This document shows positions 1 to 5,367 of a DNA stretch of 5,392 nt, in pieces. The notes below the pieces were generated by a model. It had not been told where the DNA came from, ran no database searches, and was given only the letters and a program-made list of their open reading frames with translations. The position numbers were made by a program, and so were the translations under genes. Origin of the DNA: Actinomycetota bacterium (GTDB lineage: Bacteria > Actinomycetota > Thermoleophilia > Solirubrobacterales > Solirubrobacteraceae); the NCBI GenBank assembly GCA_009699615.1, contig WLNV01000128.1, positions 1-5,392 on the forward strand, written 5' to 3'. Each line of letters starts with the position of its first letter. Position 1 is the stretch's first letter.

Positions 1-303
1 CTGGCGAAGGAGTGGGGCCAGTTCAAGATCAACTGCAACGCTGTTGCCTTCGGCTACATCGAGACCCGTCTGACCGCTTCGAAGGATGAGGCGAACACGA
101 TGGAGATCGACGGCGAGAAGGTTCAGCTCGGTATTCCAGACCAGATGCGCGGTATGGCATCGATGCTGATTCCGATCGGCCGCCCTGGTACGCCTGAAGA
201 GGCAGCCGGCGGCGTCTTCTTCCTCTGCTCACCGTGGAGCAACTACGTCCACGGGCAGACGCTCAACATCACCGGTGGTCAGTTCACCGGAATGACAACC
301 TAG
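1..303 (+). CDS. SDR family NAD(P)-dependent oxidoreductase, 3' part only
   Basis: This is the C-terminal 100 residues of a short-chain dehydrogenase/reductase; the gene starts before the window. The reading frame is open from base 1 and ends at a TAG (301-303). The visible part begins 'AKEWGQFKINCNAVAFGYIETRLT', with the 'N.vaFG.IeT' stretch that follows the active-site region in classical SDRs and shapes the cofactor and substrate pocket. It ends with the typical 'GRPGTPEEAAGGVFFLCS' and 'VHGQTLNITGG' segments, which build the last helix and strand of the Rossmann fold. The Gly-rich cofactor motif and the Ser-Tyr-Lys catalytic residues lie upstream and cannot be checked. A charged insert ('EIDGEKVQLGIP') sits in the substrate-binding loop. 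FabG-like 3-oxoacyl-ACP reductases and many alcohol or ketone SDRs share these features, so the substrate is unknown. The ATG at base 100 is an internal methionine, not a start. Confidence 0.9.
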   Translation: MAKEWGQFKINCNAVAFGYIETRLTASKDEANTMEIDGEKVQLGIPDQMRGMASMLIPIGRPGTPEEAAGGVFFLCSPWSNYVHGQTLNITGGQFTGMTT

Positions 304-304
304 A

Positions 305-336
305 AGGCTCTACTGGCCCAAGTAGGGCGAGAGCCT
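305..336. terminator. Possible bidirectional terminator hairpin between convergent genes
   Basis: A 7-bp inverted repeat (AGGCTCT at 305-311, AGAGCCT at 330-336) encloses a second 4-bp stem (GCCC 316-319, GGGC 325-328). It lies on the junction of two convergent genes and includes the stop codon of the minus-strand gene. It could end transcription from both sides. No U-run follows on either strand, so it is not a canonical intrinsic terminator. The call rests on the inverted repeat and its position. Confidence 0.35.
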
Positions 337-1242
337 GAAGCCGCTTGATCCGCTGGCGCTGCGCACGAACGACCCTGTGTCGCTGCGCAGCAGCCACGGG
401 GAAGGCAGCACACCGGAACGCTTGCCGAGCAGAGTCGGCAGGATCTTGACCGCCGCGGCGCAGTCGGTTGAGCCGAAGGTTGTTATCGCGTAGCGACCCT
501 TGGTGACGGTGAACTTCTTCCCGATCGGATCATCGTTGCCGACCGTGAAGAAGGGGCCGCAGCGGTATTCGCCGCGCGCCGGGAATGTGCCGCCGCCGCT
601 GGTCACGGCGAAAGCGCGACGCAGCGTGAAACTGGTCGAACCGCGCGTCAGTTGGACCGCGGCGGTACCGACCGACTGCGCGTGCCAACTGCCGTCAGGG
701 TCGCCGGTGCCGTAGGCGAGCGCGAAGAAGTTGCGGGCTGCGGCGGCACAGCTGAGCGAAGTTGACGAGCGGGTAAGGCGGTAACGGCCGGCGCCAACGT
801 AGACCGAGCCGGCTCGCGCGCCCTGAACCAAAGTCAGGTACGGGCAGGCAAGCTTGGACTGACTGGCGGCGGGTGCGCGGGCAACGCTGAAGCGCTGGCC
901 GGCAGAGTTGGAGAAGCCGACCGGGCCGCTGACCGACTTCCAAGTCAAGGGCAGCTTCGTTCCCCAGGCGCGCTGAAACTCTGTCAGCAAGCGAGCCGCT
1001 TCACTGCAGTTGAGGTCGGCGGTGGTCGCCAGCGTGTAGGCGCGGGCGGGAAGAGAAAGCGTCCCTGCCCGAGCCGCGTCAAGCACCTGGTAGGTGCCAG
1101 CGCACTTCGTCAGGCCGGTCCCCTCAGGGGCCGGCGCAACATCCTGGGCGAGCGCCGCGGCCGGCGCGCCGGCGAACACCGACGCGCAGACCACGGCTGC
1201 GCCCAAAGATCTGACCAAATGGCGACGAACAGAGAGCTTCAT
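310..1242 (-). CDS. Secreted protein with three two-cysteine repeat domains, function unknown
   Basis: I do not recognise this 310-residue protein as a named family. The N-terminus has a Sec-type signal peptide: positive 'KLSVRRHLVR', a hydrophobic stretch to about residue 29, and a likely cleavage site after 'ALA' (residue 32). The mature part holds three copies of one domain, roughly at 46-122, 132-210 and 227-306. Each begins at a Cys followed by a short beta-like stretch (CAGTYQVL, CPYLTLVQ, CGPFFTVG) and has a second Cys 32 or 33 residues on (C47/C79, C133/C165, C228/C261). Copy 3 keeps 'NDDPIG' and 'LPSPW', motifs shared with the two genes upstream. All six mature cysteines are in these pairs, so disulfides within each domain are likely. 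The ATG at 1240-1242 is chosen because AGGAA lies 7 bases upstream and the signal peptide starts there; an earlier in-frame start (1275) would overlap the preceding gene. It lies 13 bases after that gene, as in an operon. Confidence 0.85.
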   Translation of the reverse strand: MKLSVRRHLVRSLGAAVVCASVFAGAPAAALAQDVAPAPEGTGLTKCAGTYQVLDAARAGTLSLPARAYTLATTADLNCSEAARLLTEFQRAWGTKLPLTWKSVSGPVGFSNSAGQRFSVARAPAASQSKLACPYLTLVQGARAGSVYVGAGRYRLTRSSTSLSCAAAARNFFALAYGTGDPDGSWHAQSVGTAAVQLTRGSTSFTLRRAFAVTSGGGTFPARGEYRCGPFFTVGNDDPIGKKFTVTKGRYAITTFGSTDCAAAVKILPTLLGKRSGVLPSPWLLRSDTGSFVRSASGSSGFRLSPYLGQ

Positions 1243-1249
1243 CGCCAAG

Positions 1250-1254
1250 TTCCT
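1250..1254 (-). promoter_or_regulatory. Ribosome binding site that fixes the start of the three-domain secreted protein
   Basis: On the minus strand the sequence reads AGGAA, 7 bases before the ATG at 1242. It lies just after the TAA of the upstream gene (1256-1258), which fits translation of a downstream gene in an operon. It is the clearest Shine-Dalgarno match among the minus-strand genes here and supports this ATG over the in-frame start 33 bases earlier. Confidence 0.65.
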
Positions 1255-1255
1255 G

Positions 1256-1888
1256 TTAGCTCCCGACCCGCGCAACGCTGAAGCCGTCGCTTGGAGTGTT
1301 CATGTAGAAGCTCTTCGCTCCTACGTTCATCTTCCACGGACGAGGCAGGACGCCCCTCCAGTCATTGTCGAGGAAGTAAGTGAACTCGTTCGACGCAACC
1401 TTGCAGTTGAGCCCCGGAGTGTCGTGACTTGCCAGCTTGATCGTGTAGCTGCCGGCAGGGAGCTTCATCGCGCCGATGTTGTCGTTATGGAGCACATGGA
1501 AAGTGCCTGCACAGGTCAGGGAACTCGCGGTCAGGGTTAGCTCGCTTACAGGCGTTGCCTGGAAATCGACCGTTGGGTTTGTGTGCAGCTTCGTGAAGCG
1601 GCGACGCTGACCGGAGAGCAGCTTCACAGTCCAACCGCTCGGTACGCGGGTGGCCGCAAGGAACTGGGTGAAGTACGTCGACGTCTGAAGACATGTCATG
1701 CCGCTGTTGACCATGTTGTAAGGGCCACCAGGGAATGAAACACCGCTGATCTTGTCAAGATGGTGCACGACGCGAAACTGAGGGCATTTGGCGGAAGCGC
1801 TGGCCGTCGAGGCCTGCGCAGCAGCTGGTAGCGCCGCAATCGCGACGAGTGAAAGGGAGAGCGTTAGAAGACTGCGAGATTTATTCAT
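1256..1888 (-). CDS. Secreted protein with two two-cysteine repeat domains, function unknown
   Basis: This 210-residue protein has a signal peptide ('MNKSRSLLTLSLSLVAIAA', likely cleaved near 'AQA' at residues 24-26) and two copies of the same domain as its neighbours. Domain 1 (about 35-113) starts 'CPQFRVVHH', has its second Cys at 66, and ends with 'SGQRRRFTK' and 'DFQATP'. Domain 2 (about 126-207) starts 'CAGTFHVLHNDNIG', continues 'MKLPAGSY', has its second Cys at 162, then 'FTYFLDND', 'LPRPW' and 'DGFSVAR'. The only cysteines are C35/C66 and C126/C162. It matches the next upstream protein domain for domain, indicating tandem duplication. In domain 1 the 'HNDHIG' of the paralog is altered to 'HHLDKISG' and the 'LPRPW' to 'VPSGW'. 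The start is the ATG at 1886-1888; no good Shine-Dalgarno sequence precedes it, but the signal peptide begins there. It lies 50 bases after the upstream gene and 13 before the next one. No catalytic motif is visible, so a structural or binding role is more likely than an enzyme, by inference. Confidence 0.88.
   Translation of the reverse strand: MNKSRSLLTLSLSLVAIAALPAAAQASTASASAKCPQFRVVHHLDKISGVSFPGGPYNMVNSGMTCLQTSTYFTQFLAATRVPSGWTVKLLSGQRRRFTKLHTNPTVDFQATPVSELTLTASSLTCAGTFHVLHNDNIGAMKLPAGSYTIKLASHDTPGLNCKVASNEFTYFLDNDWRGVLPRPWKMNVGAKSFYMNTPSDGFSVARVGS
1589..1622 (-). repeat. 34-bp segment duplicated in the upstream paralog (copy 1)
   Basis: This segment encodes the 'LLSGQRRRFTK' stretch of the two-domain secreted protein and matches bases 2305-2338 at 32 of 34 positions. 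The two differences are synonymous. It is part of a gene duplication, not a mobile repeat. Confidence 0.8.
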
Positions 1889-1938
1889 TCAGACAGGTTG
1901 GCACAGTATTCGGCCGTAATGCGCCGGTTACTGCAGCT

Positions 1939-2604
1939 TCAGCCTGCTACTCCGAGGCCCAGCAGCGAGCCGAAGAGCCCGGCCGCGAAGCTGGAGGTCT
2001 TCGTGACACGGAAGCCATCGGTACTGCTGCCGCGGTAGAAGGTCTTCGTCGACGGATTCGTGTACCACGGCGAAGGGAGGTGACCGGACGAATCATGATC
2101 AAGGAAGTACTTGAAATCGTAGGAAGCGGTGTAGCAGGAGAGCGATTTCGTCGTCAGTCGGGCGATTCTGTAATTCCCGGCCGGAAGCTTCATCGAGCCG
2201 ATCCGGTCATTGTGCAGAACAGCAAATGTGCCGGGACAGGTCAGCGTTGACGGGCTGGGCGACGGAGTCGCCGGGGTGGCCTGAAAATCGGTCTTCGTAC
2301 CTACCTTCGTGAAGCGGCGACGCTGGCCGGAAAGCAGCGCGAGTTTCCATGGACGCGGCAGGTTGCCCGACGGCCGGTCAAGGAACTGCTGGAAGAGCAC
2401 CGTCGACTGCTGGCAGCTGAGTTGGCTGGTGACCATGTTGTAGGCGCCGGCGGGGAACTTGACGCTGCCGATGTGGTCGTTGTGCATCACTCGGAACTGC
2501 GGGCAGGTGCCGGCGGCTTTCACGCCCGGCGCGGCTGCCGAAGCGGCCGGAACGGCGGCAAGCGCCAAGACGAGCAGGACCGGGGCAACGAGTCGACTAT
2601 TCAT
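1939..2604 (-). CDS. Secreted protein with two two-cysteine repeat domains and hydrophobic tail, function unknown
   Basis: This is a 221-residue exported protein with a clear signal peptide ('MNSRLVAPVLLVLALAAVPAA', likely cleaved near 'ASA' at 21-23). Domain 1 (about 34-111) has 'CPQFRVMHNDHIG', 'FPAGAYNMV', a second Cys at 64, 'FQQFLD', 'LPRPW' and 'SGQRRRFTK'. A Pro/Ser-rich linker (about 111-120, 'PATPSPSPS') leads to domain 2 (about 123-202), with 'CPGTFAVLHNDRIG', 'MKLPAGNY', a second Cys at 157, 'FKYFLDHD', 'LPSPW' and 'DGFRVTK'. The last 18 residues are hydrophobic and glycine-rich (FAAGLFGSLLGLGVAG), which the sister protein lacks. It has the best-kept form of both domains and is a good reference for the family. 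The ATG at 2602-2604 is chosen because it begins the signal peptide; the reading frame stays open to 2703, but that part overlaps the end of msrA. No Shine-Dalgarno sequence is seen; CATCAT lies 7 bases upstream and could be a weak -10 for a leaderless transcript. Function is unknown. Confidence 0.88.
   Translation of the reverse strand: MNSRLVAPVLLVLALAAVPAASAAAPGVKAAGTCPQFRVMHNDHIGSVKFPAGAYNMVTSQLSCQQSTVLFQQFLDRPSGNLPRPWKLALLSGQRRRFTKVGTKTDFQATPATPSPSPSTLTCPGTFAVLHNDRIGSMKLPAGNYRIARLTTKSLSCYTASYDFKYFLDHDSSGHLPSPWYTNPSTKTFYRGSSTDGFRVTKTSSFAAGLFGSLLGLGVAG
2305..2338 (-). repeat. 34-bp segment duplicated in the downstream paralog (copy 2)
   Basis: This is the partner of bases 1589-1622 and encodes the same 'LLSGQRRRFTK' stretch. 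The two copies differ at 2 of 34 positions, both synonymous, while flanking parts of the two genes have diverged much more. Confidence 0.8.
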
Positions 2605-2653
2605 GCTTGAAATGATGCCAAACTCCGAGGCGCGACGCGTCGGTAGATCGCCC

Positions 2654-3301
2654 TCAGGCAGCTTGGCCTGTGCCAATCGGGCAGCTAACGCCCGTGCCGC
2701 CAAGGCCGCAGTAGCCGTGCGGAACCTTGTGCAGGTACTGCTGGTGGTAATCCTCGGCGTAGTAAAACGGGCCTGCGGCGGCGATTTCGGTCGTGATTTC
2801 GCCCATTCCGGAGGCTTTCAGCGCCGCGCCGTAGCGCTCAGCCGATGCGATCGCAGCCTCGTGCTGATCCTCGCCATCCCAGTAGATCGCTGAGCGGTAC
2901 TGCGTTCCGACATCGTTCCCCTGGCGCATTCCGTGGGTTGGGTCGTGCCCTTCCCAGAAAACTTTCAGGAGATCCTCGTAGCTGATCTGCGCCGGGTCGT
3001 ACGCGACCAACACAGCCTCGGTGTGGCCGGTCTGCCCGGAGCAGGTCTCTTCATAGGTCGGGTTCGGCGTAGTGCCGCCGGCATAACCGACCGCCGTTGA
3101 AACGACGCCCGGGAGCTGCCAGAAGATCCGCTCCGCTCCCCAGAAACAGCCAAGGCCGAAAACTGCGGTGCGAACGCCATCACCGAACGGCGGCTTCAGC
3201 GGCGCGTCAAGAACAGCGTGACGCTCGGGAATGCCGGGCAGCTCGCTCTCACGCCCGGGCAGCGTTTGGTCGGGCTCGGGAACGCTGAGTCGGGAAGCCA
3301 T
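2654..3301 (-). CDS. msrA: Peptide-methionine (S)-S-oxide reductase MsrA
   Basis: MsrA reduces the S-epimer of methionine sulfoxide, free or in proteins, back to methionine, using thioredoxin as electron donor; it repairs oxidative damage in the cytoplasm. The 215-residue protein has the family signature 'GCFWGAE' with the catalytic Cys at 52. It also has 'GYAGGTTPNPTYEETCSGQTGH', 'VFWEGHDPT', 'RQGNDVGTQYRSAIY' and 'YYAEDYHQQYLHK'. The C-terminal 'GYCGLGG' and 'GVSCP' supply two further cysteines (C198, C207) that match the recycling cysteines of the E. coli-type, three-Cys enzyme. The N-terminal extension ('LPGRESELPGIPERHAVL') also resembles that of E. coli MsrA. There is no signal peptide and no fused MsrB domain. 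The ATG at 3299-3301 is preferred; a GTG at 3314-3316, 2 bases after the stop of the upstream membrane protein gene, would add five residues. Neither has a clear Shine-Dalgarno sequence. The tight spacing suggests co-transcription and perhaps translational coupling. Confidence 0.96.
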   Translation of the reverse strand: MASRLSVPEPDQTLPGRESELPGIPERHAVLDAPLKPPFGDGVRTAVFGLGCFWGAERIFWQLPGVVSTAVGYAGGTTPNPTYEETCSGQTGHTEAVLVAYDPAQISYEDLLKVFWEGHDPTHGMRQGNDVGTQYRSAIYWDGEDQHEAAIASAERYGAALKASGMGEITTEIAAAGPFYYAEDYHQQYLHKVPHGYCGLGGTGVSCPIGTGQAA

Positions 3302-3318
3302 TGCGCGGCGCAGCACTG

Positions 3319-3972
3319 TTAGCGGTTGCCGCCGAAGATCTGCAGGAAGAAGAGGAAGACGTTGAAGACGGTAAGGAAGATCCCTGCCGCCAGCGGAATT
3401 ACCTCCTGCTGGCCGGCGCGGCGCAGACGGTTGAAGTCGAGCACGACAAAGAGGCCGAAGATCGCGAGGCCAAAGAAGGCGTAGATCATCGAGCCGCCGG
3501 GCATGCTGACGAAGAGCGTGACGATGCCGAAGACGATCAGCCCGAGCAGCGCAAAGAAAGCGAAGCGGTAGAGGAACGAAAGGTCCTTGCGGATTGCGTA
3601 ACCGCCGGCGCCGAGAGCGCCAACGAATAGCGCTGTTGCGCCAACCGCCTGGTAGACGACGCTGGGGTCGGTCGTCGTGTAGTAGTTGACGGTGTAGCCA
3701 ATCGCGATTCCAAGCAGCAGCCCAACTGCGAAGAGCAGAATGAGCGCCAGCTGCTGCATGCCCTTGCTGTTCGCAACGTTAAGGCCGATCAGGCAAGCCA
3801 TCGCGGCGACCCAAGGGAGCAGTGACGAAAGGCCCGTGATGTCGCGGCCGATGTAGGCACCGGCGGCAGCGAAGACGCAGGTGATCGCAACGAGACCCAT
3901 GACCTGGCCGAAGATCGCCAGCGAGCGTTCGCGCGTGACGGGGTGGGGAGCAGCAAATCCGGGAGTAGACAT
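3319..3972 (-). CDS. Bax inhibitor-1/YccA family integral membrane protein
   Basis: This 217-residue protein has a short cytoplasmic-like N-terminus ('HPVTRERSLAIFGQVMGL') followed by seven hydrophobic segments, at about 18-40, 50-67, 74-95, 106-127, 132-155, 161-178 and 191-214. This is the layout of the BI-1/TMBIM family, whose bacterial members (YbhL, YccA, BsYetJ) are inner-membrane proteins. BsYetJ is a pH-sensitive calcium leak channel and YccA interacts with the FtsH protease. The TM6-TM7 region is typical: 'GLFVVLDFNRLRR' with D179, then 'FLTVFNVFLFFLQIFGG'. The second aspartate of the family's buried pair, usually in 'YLD..N.F', is Thr201 here. The start is the ATG at 3970-3972. It has no Shine-Dalgarno sequence but does have a TAGAAT hexamer 6 bases upstream, suggesting a leaderless transcript. 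It would be first in the run that continues with msrA. The exact transported ion or partner cannot be read from the sequence. Confidence 0.92.
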   Translation of the reverse strand: MSTPGFAAPHPVTRERSLAIFGQVMGLVAITCVFAAAGAYIGRDITGLSSLLPWVAAMACLIGLNVANSKGMQQLALILLFAVGLLLGIAIGYTVNYYTTTDPSVVYQAVGATALFVGALGAGGYAIRKDLSFLYRFAFFALLGLIVFGIVTLFVSMPGGSMIYAFFGLAIFGLFVVLDFNRLRRAGQQEVIPLAAGIFLTVFNVFLFFLQIFGGNR

Positions 3973-3978
3973 ACGGCC

Positions 3979-3984
3979 ATTCTA
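3979..3984 (-). promoter_or_regulatory. Putative -10 element of a leaderless promoter for the BI-1-like gene
   Basis: The minus strand reads TAGAAT, five of six bases of the TATAAT consensus, ending exactly 6 bases before the ATG at 3972. Transcription would begin at or within a base of the start codon, which fits the missing Shine-Dalgarno sequence. No convincing -35 element is seen. Confidence 0.55.
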
Positions 3985-4019
3985 GATAAAGCAAGGGCGG
4001 CTTTGGGCCGCTTGGCCGA

Positions 4020-4025
4020 TAGGCT
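4020..4025 (+). promoter_or_regulatory. Putative -10 element of a leaderless promoter for the aminopeptidase gene
   Basis: TAGGCT fits the actinobacterial TANNNT pattern and ends exactly 6 bases before the ATG at 4032, the same spacing as the divergent promoter on the other strand. No good Shine-Dalgarno sequence lies between. The match is weaker than TAGAAT, and no -35 element is evident. Confidence 0.45.
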
Positions 4026-4031
4026 GGCGCA

Positions 4032-5252
4032 ATGGCATCCTTCAGCGGCTTCGACGAACAGACACTTGAGCGCTTCGCCGACCTGATGGTTGGCTTCGGC
4101 GCCAACGTCCAGAAGGGGCAGATCGTCGCGATCGGCGCCGAAATCGGCAAGGAAGAGGTGGCCCGCGCGCTGGCCGCCAGCGCCTACCGCCACGGCGCCC
4201 GCTTCGTTGACGTCGGCTACTTCGACCCGCACGTCAAGCATGCCCGCCTCGCCAACGCCGACCCGCAGACGCTGGAGTTCGTTCCCTCGTGGTACGGCGA
4301 CCGCATTCTCGCGCTCGGTGACCAGCGCTGCGCACGAATCGGCCTCAGCGGCCCGGCCGCGCCCGGACTCTTCGATGACATTGATCCGGCACTGGTCGGC
4401 AAGGATCAGCTCCCGGCGGTGAAGGAGAGCGGCACCGTCGTCAACGATGCGACGACGAACTGGACGATCGGCCCCTGCCCCAGCCAGGAGTGGGCCGAGC
4501 TGGTATTCCCCGATCTTGAACCGGCAGCCGCACTTGAACGGCTCGCCGAATCGCTGGTGCACGTCTGCCGACTCGACGAGGACGACCCGGTCGCCGCTTG
4601 GCGCAAGCGCGCCGCGGTTCTGATCGAGGCGGCCGAGAAGGTCACCGAGCGACGCTTCAAGTCGCTCCACTTCGAAGGGCCGGGCACCGACCTCGTCGTT
4701 GGACTGCTGCCGACCAGCAAGTTCCTCGCCGCGCAATTCCAAACCGTTGATGGCATCGACCACATGCCGAACATTCCTTCCGAGGAGATCTTCTCGGTCC
4801 CAGACCCGCTTCGCACAGAAGGCGTGGTGCGCGCGACGAAGCCGCTGGTGCTCGGTGGTTCGATCATCGAAGGGCTCGAAGTTGAGTTCAAGGGCGGCAA
4901 GGCGATTCGGATCGACGCCGACAAGAACGCCGAGATCCTGCGCGGTTACTGCGATCGCGACGAAGGCGCCTCACGGCTCGGCGAAGTTGCTTTGGTCGAC
5001 GGTGACGGGCGGATCGGCAAGCTCGGCACAACCTTCTTCGACACGCTGCTCGACGAGAACGCGGCCAGCCACATCGCGCTTGGCTCGTCCTACGGAATGT
5101 GCCTCGATGGCGACGATGACCGTGACCGAATCAACCTCAGCCGGATCCACGTCGACTTCATGATCGGCTCGCACGACGTTGTCGTGACCGGCGTTGACGG
5201 CGACGGCGACCGAAGCGAAGTGCTCAGCGAAGGCCGCTGGGCGATCGGCTGA
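4032..5252 (+). CDS. M29 family metallo-aminopeptidase (AmpS/aminopeptidase T type)
   Basis: This 406-residue protein is predicted to remove N-terminal residues from peptides using a two-metal site, probably in the cytoplasm, since no signal peptide is seen. Its length is normal for the M29 family (about 400 residues). The N-terminal half has the usual start ('LERFADLMVGFGANVQKGQ') and 'RHGARFVDVGYFDP'. The metal-binding half is complete: 'NIPSEEIFSVPDP' (Glu251), 'RLGEVALV' (Glu318), 'DENAASHIALG' (His347) and 'IHVDFMIGS' (His373, Asp375), with Tyr354 at the place of the family's active-site tyrosine. These assignments come from matching the known pattern of Thermus aminopeptidase T. A run of acidic residues ('DGDDDRDR', about 359-366) lies in the loop before 'INLSRIHVDF'. 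The start is the ATG at 4032, supported by the N-terminal match and a -10-like hexamer 6 bases upstream. It is divergent from the BI-1-like gene, and a tRNA gene follows 26 bases after the stop. M29 enzymes have broad specificity, so the natural substrate is not known. Confidence 0.95.
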   Translation: MASFSGFDEQTLERFADLMVGFGANVQKGQIVAIGAEIGKEEVARALAASAYRHGARFVDVGYFDPHVKHARLANADPQTLEFVPSWYGDRILALGDQRCARIGLSGPAAPGLFDDIDPALVGKDQLPAVKESGTVVNDATTNWTIGPCPSQEWAELVFPDLEPAAALERLAESLVHVCRLDEDDPVAAWRKRAAVLIEAAEKVTERRFKSLHFEGPGTDLVVGLLPTSKFLAAQFQTVDGIDHMPNIPSEEIFSVPDPLRTEGVVRATKPLVLGGSIIEGLEVEFKGGKAIRIDADKNAEILRGYCDRDEGASRLGEVALVDGDGRIGKLGTTFFDTLLDENAASHIALGSSYGMCLDGDDDRDRINLSRIHVDFMIGSHDVVVTGVDGDGDRSEVLSEGRWAIG

Positions 5253-5278
5253 AGTACGCTTCACCAGAGTCGAGTCCA

Positions 5279-5367
5279 GGAGAGGTGCCGGAGTGGTTGA
5301 ACGGGCACGACTGGAAATCGTGTAACGGGGGTAACTCCGTTCGAGGGTTCGAATCCCTCCCTCTCCG
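5279..5367 (+). tRNA. tRNA-Ser (anticodon GGA)
   Basis: The sequence folds into a class II tRNA. The acceptor stem is GGAGAGG (5279-5285) with CCTCTCC (5360-5366), followed by discriminator G at 5367. The anticodon stem is CACGA/TCGTG around the loop CTGGAAA, giving anticodon GGA at 5313-5315, which reads serine codons UCC and UCU. A long variable arm (about 5323-5342) has six pairs, ACGGGG with CTCCGT, around a GTAA loop, as expected for tRNA-Ser. The T arm is GAGGG/CCCTC around TTCGAAT. The 3' CCA is not encoded (CTT follows), so it must be added enzymatically. The gene follows the aminopeptidase by 26 bases; a TACGCT at 5255-5260 could be a weak -10 of its own. The remaining 25 bases of the window show nothing recognisable. 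Confidence 0.97.

Noticed and set aside
1094..1540. 148-residue plus-strand frame spanning the junction of two secreted-protein genes
   Set aside because: It is antisense to two genes with signal peptides and conserved cysteine pairs, has no ribosome binding site, and has no recognisable features.
1849..2250. 133-residue plus-strand frame across the gap between the two-domain paralogs
   Set aside because: Most of it is antisense to conserved coding sequence. It has a charged, arginine-rich composition typical of a mirror frame and no plausible start signals.
2633..2642. Perfect 10-bp palindrome CGACGCGTCG between msrA and the next gene, considered as an operator
   Set aside because: Palindromes of this length are expected by chance several times in a window of this size, and no second copy or promoter context supports it.
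2605..2703. N-terminal extension of the secreted paralog back to base 2703
   Set aside because: It would overlap the msrA coding end and put 33 non-signal residues ahead of an intact signal peptide; the ATG at 2604 is far more likely.
3301..3630. Plus-strand frame with a very acidic product (runs of Glu and Asp)
   Set aside because: The acidity arises because it is antisense to Phe/Leu-rich transmembrane codons of the BI-1-like gene. There is no independent support.
3789..4763. 324-residue open frame on the minus strand opposite the aminopeptidase gene
   Set aside because: It lies antisense to a well-supported M29 gene and runs into the BI-1-like gene in another frame. Its protein is low in complexity and shows no motif, as expected for a mirror frame in GC-rich DNA.
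5250..5263. Small hairpin (TGAAG, TACG loop, CTTCA) at the aminopeptidase stop codon, considered as a terminator
   Set aside because: The stem has only 5 pairs with no U-run, and a tRNA gene follows immediately; too weak to call.
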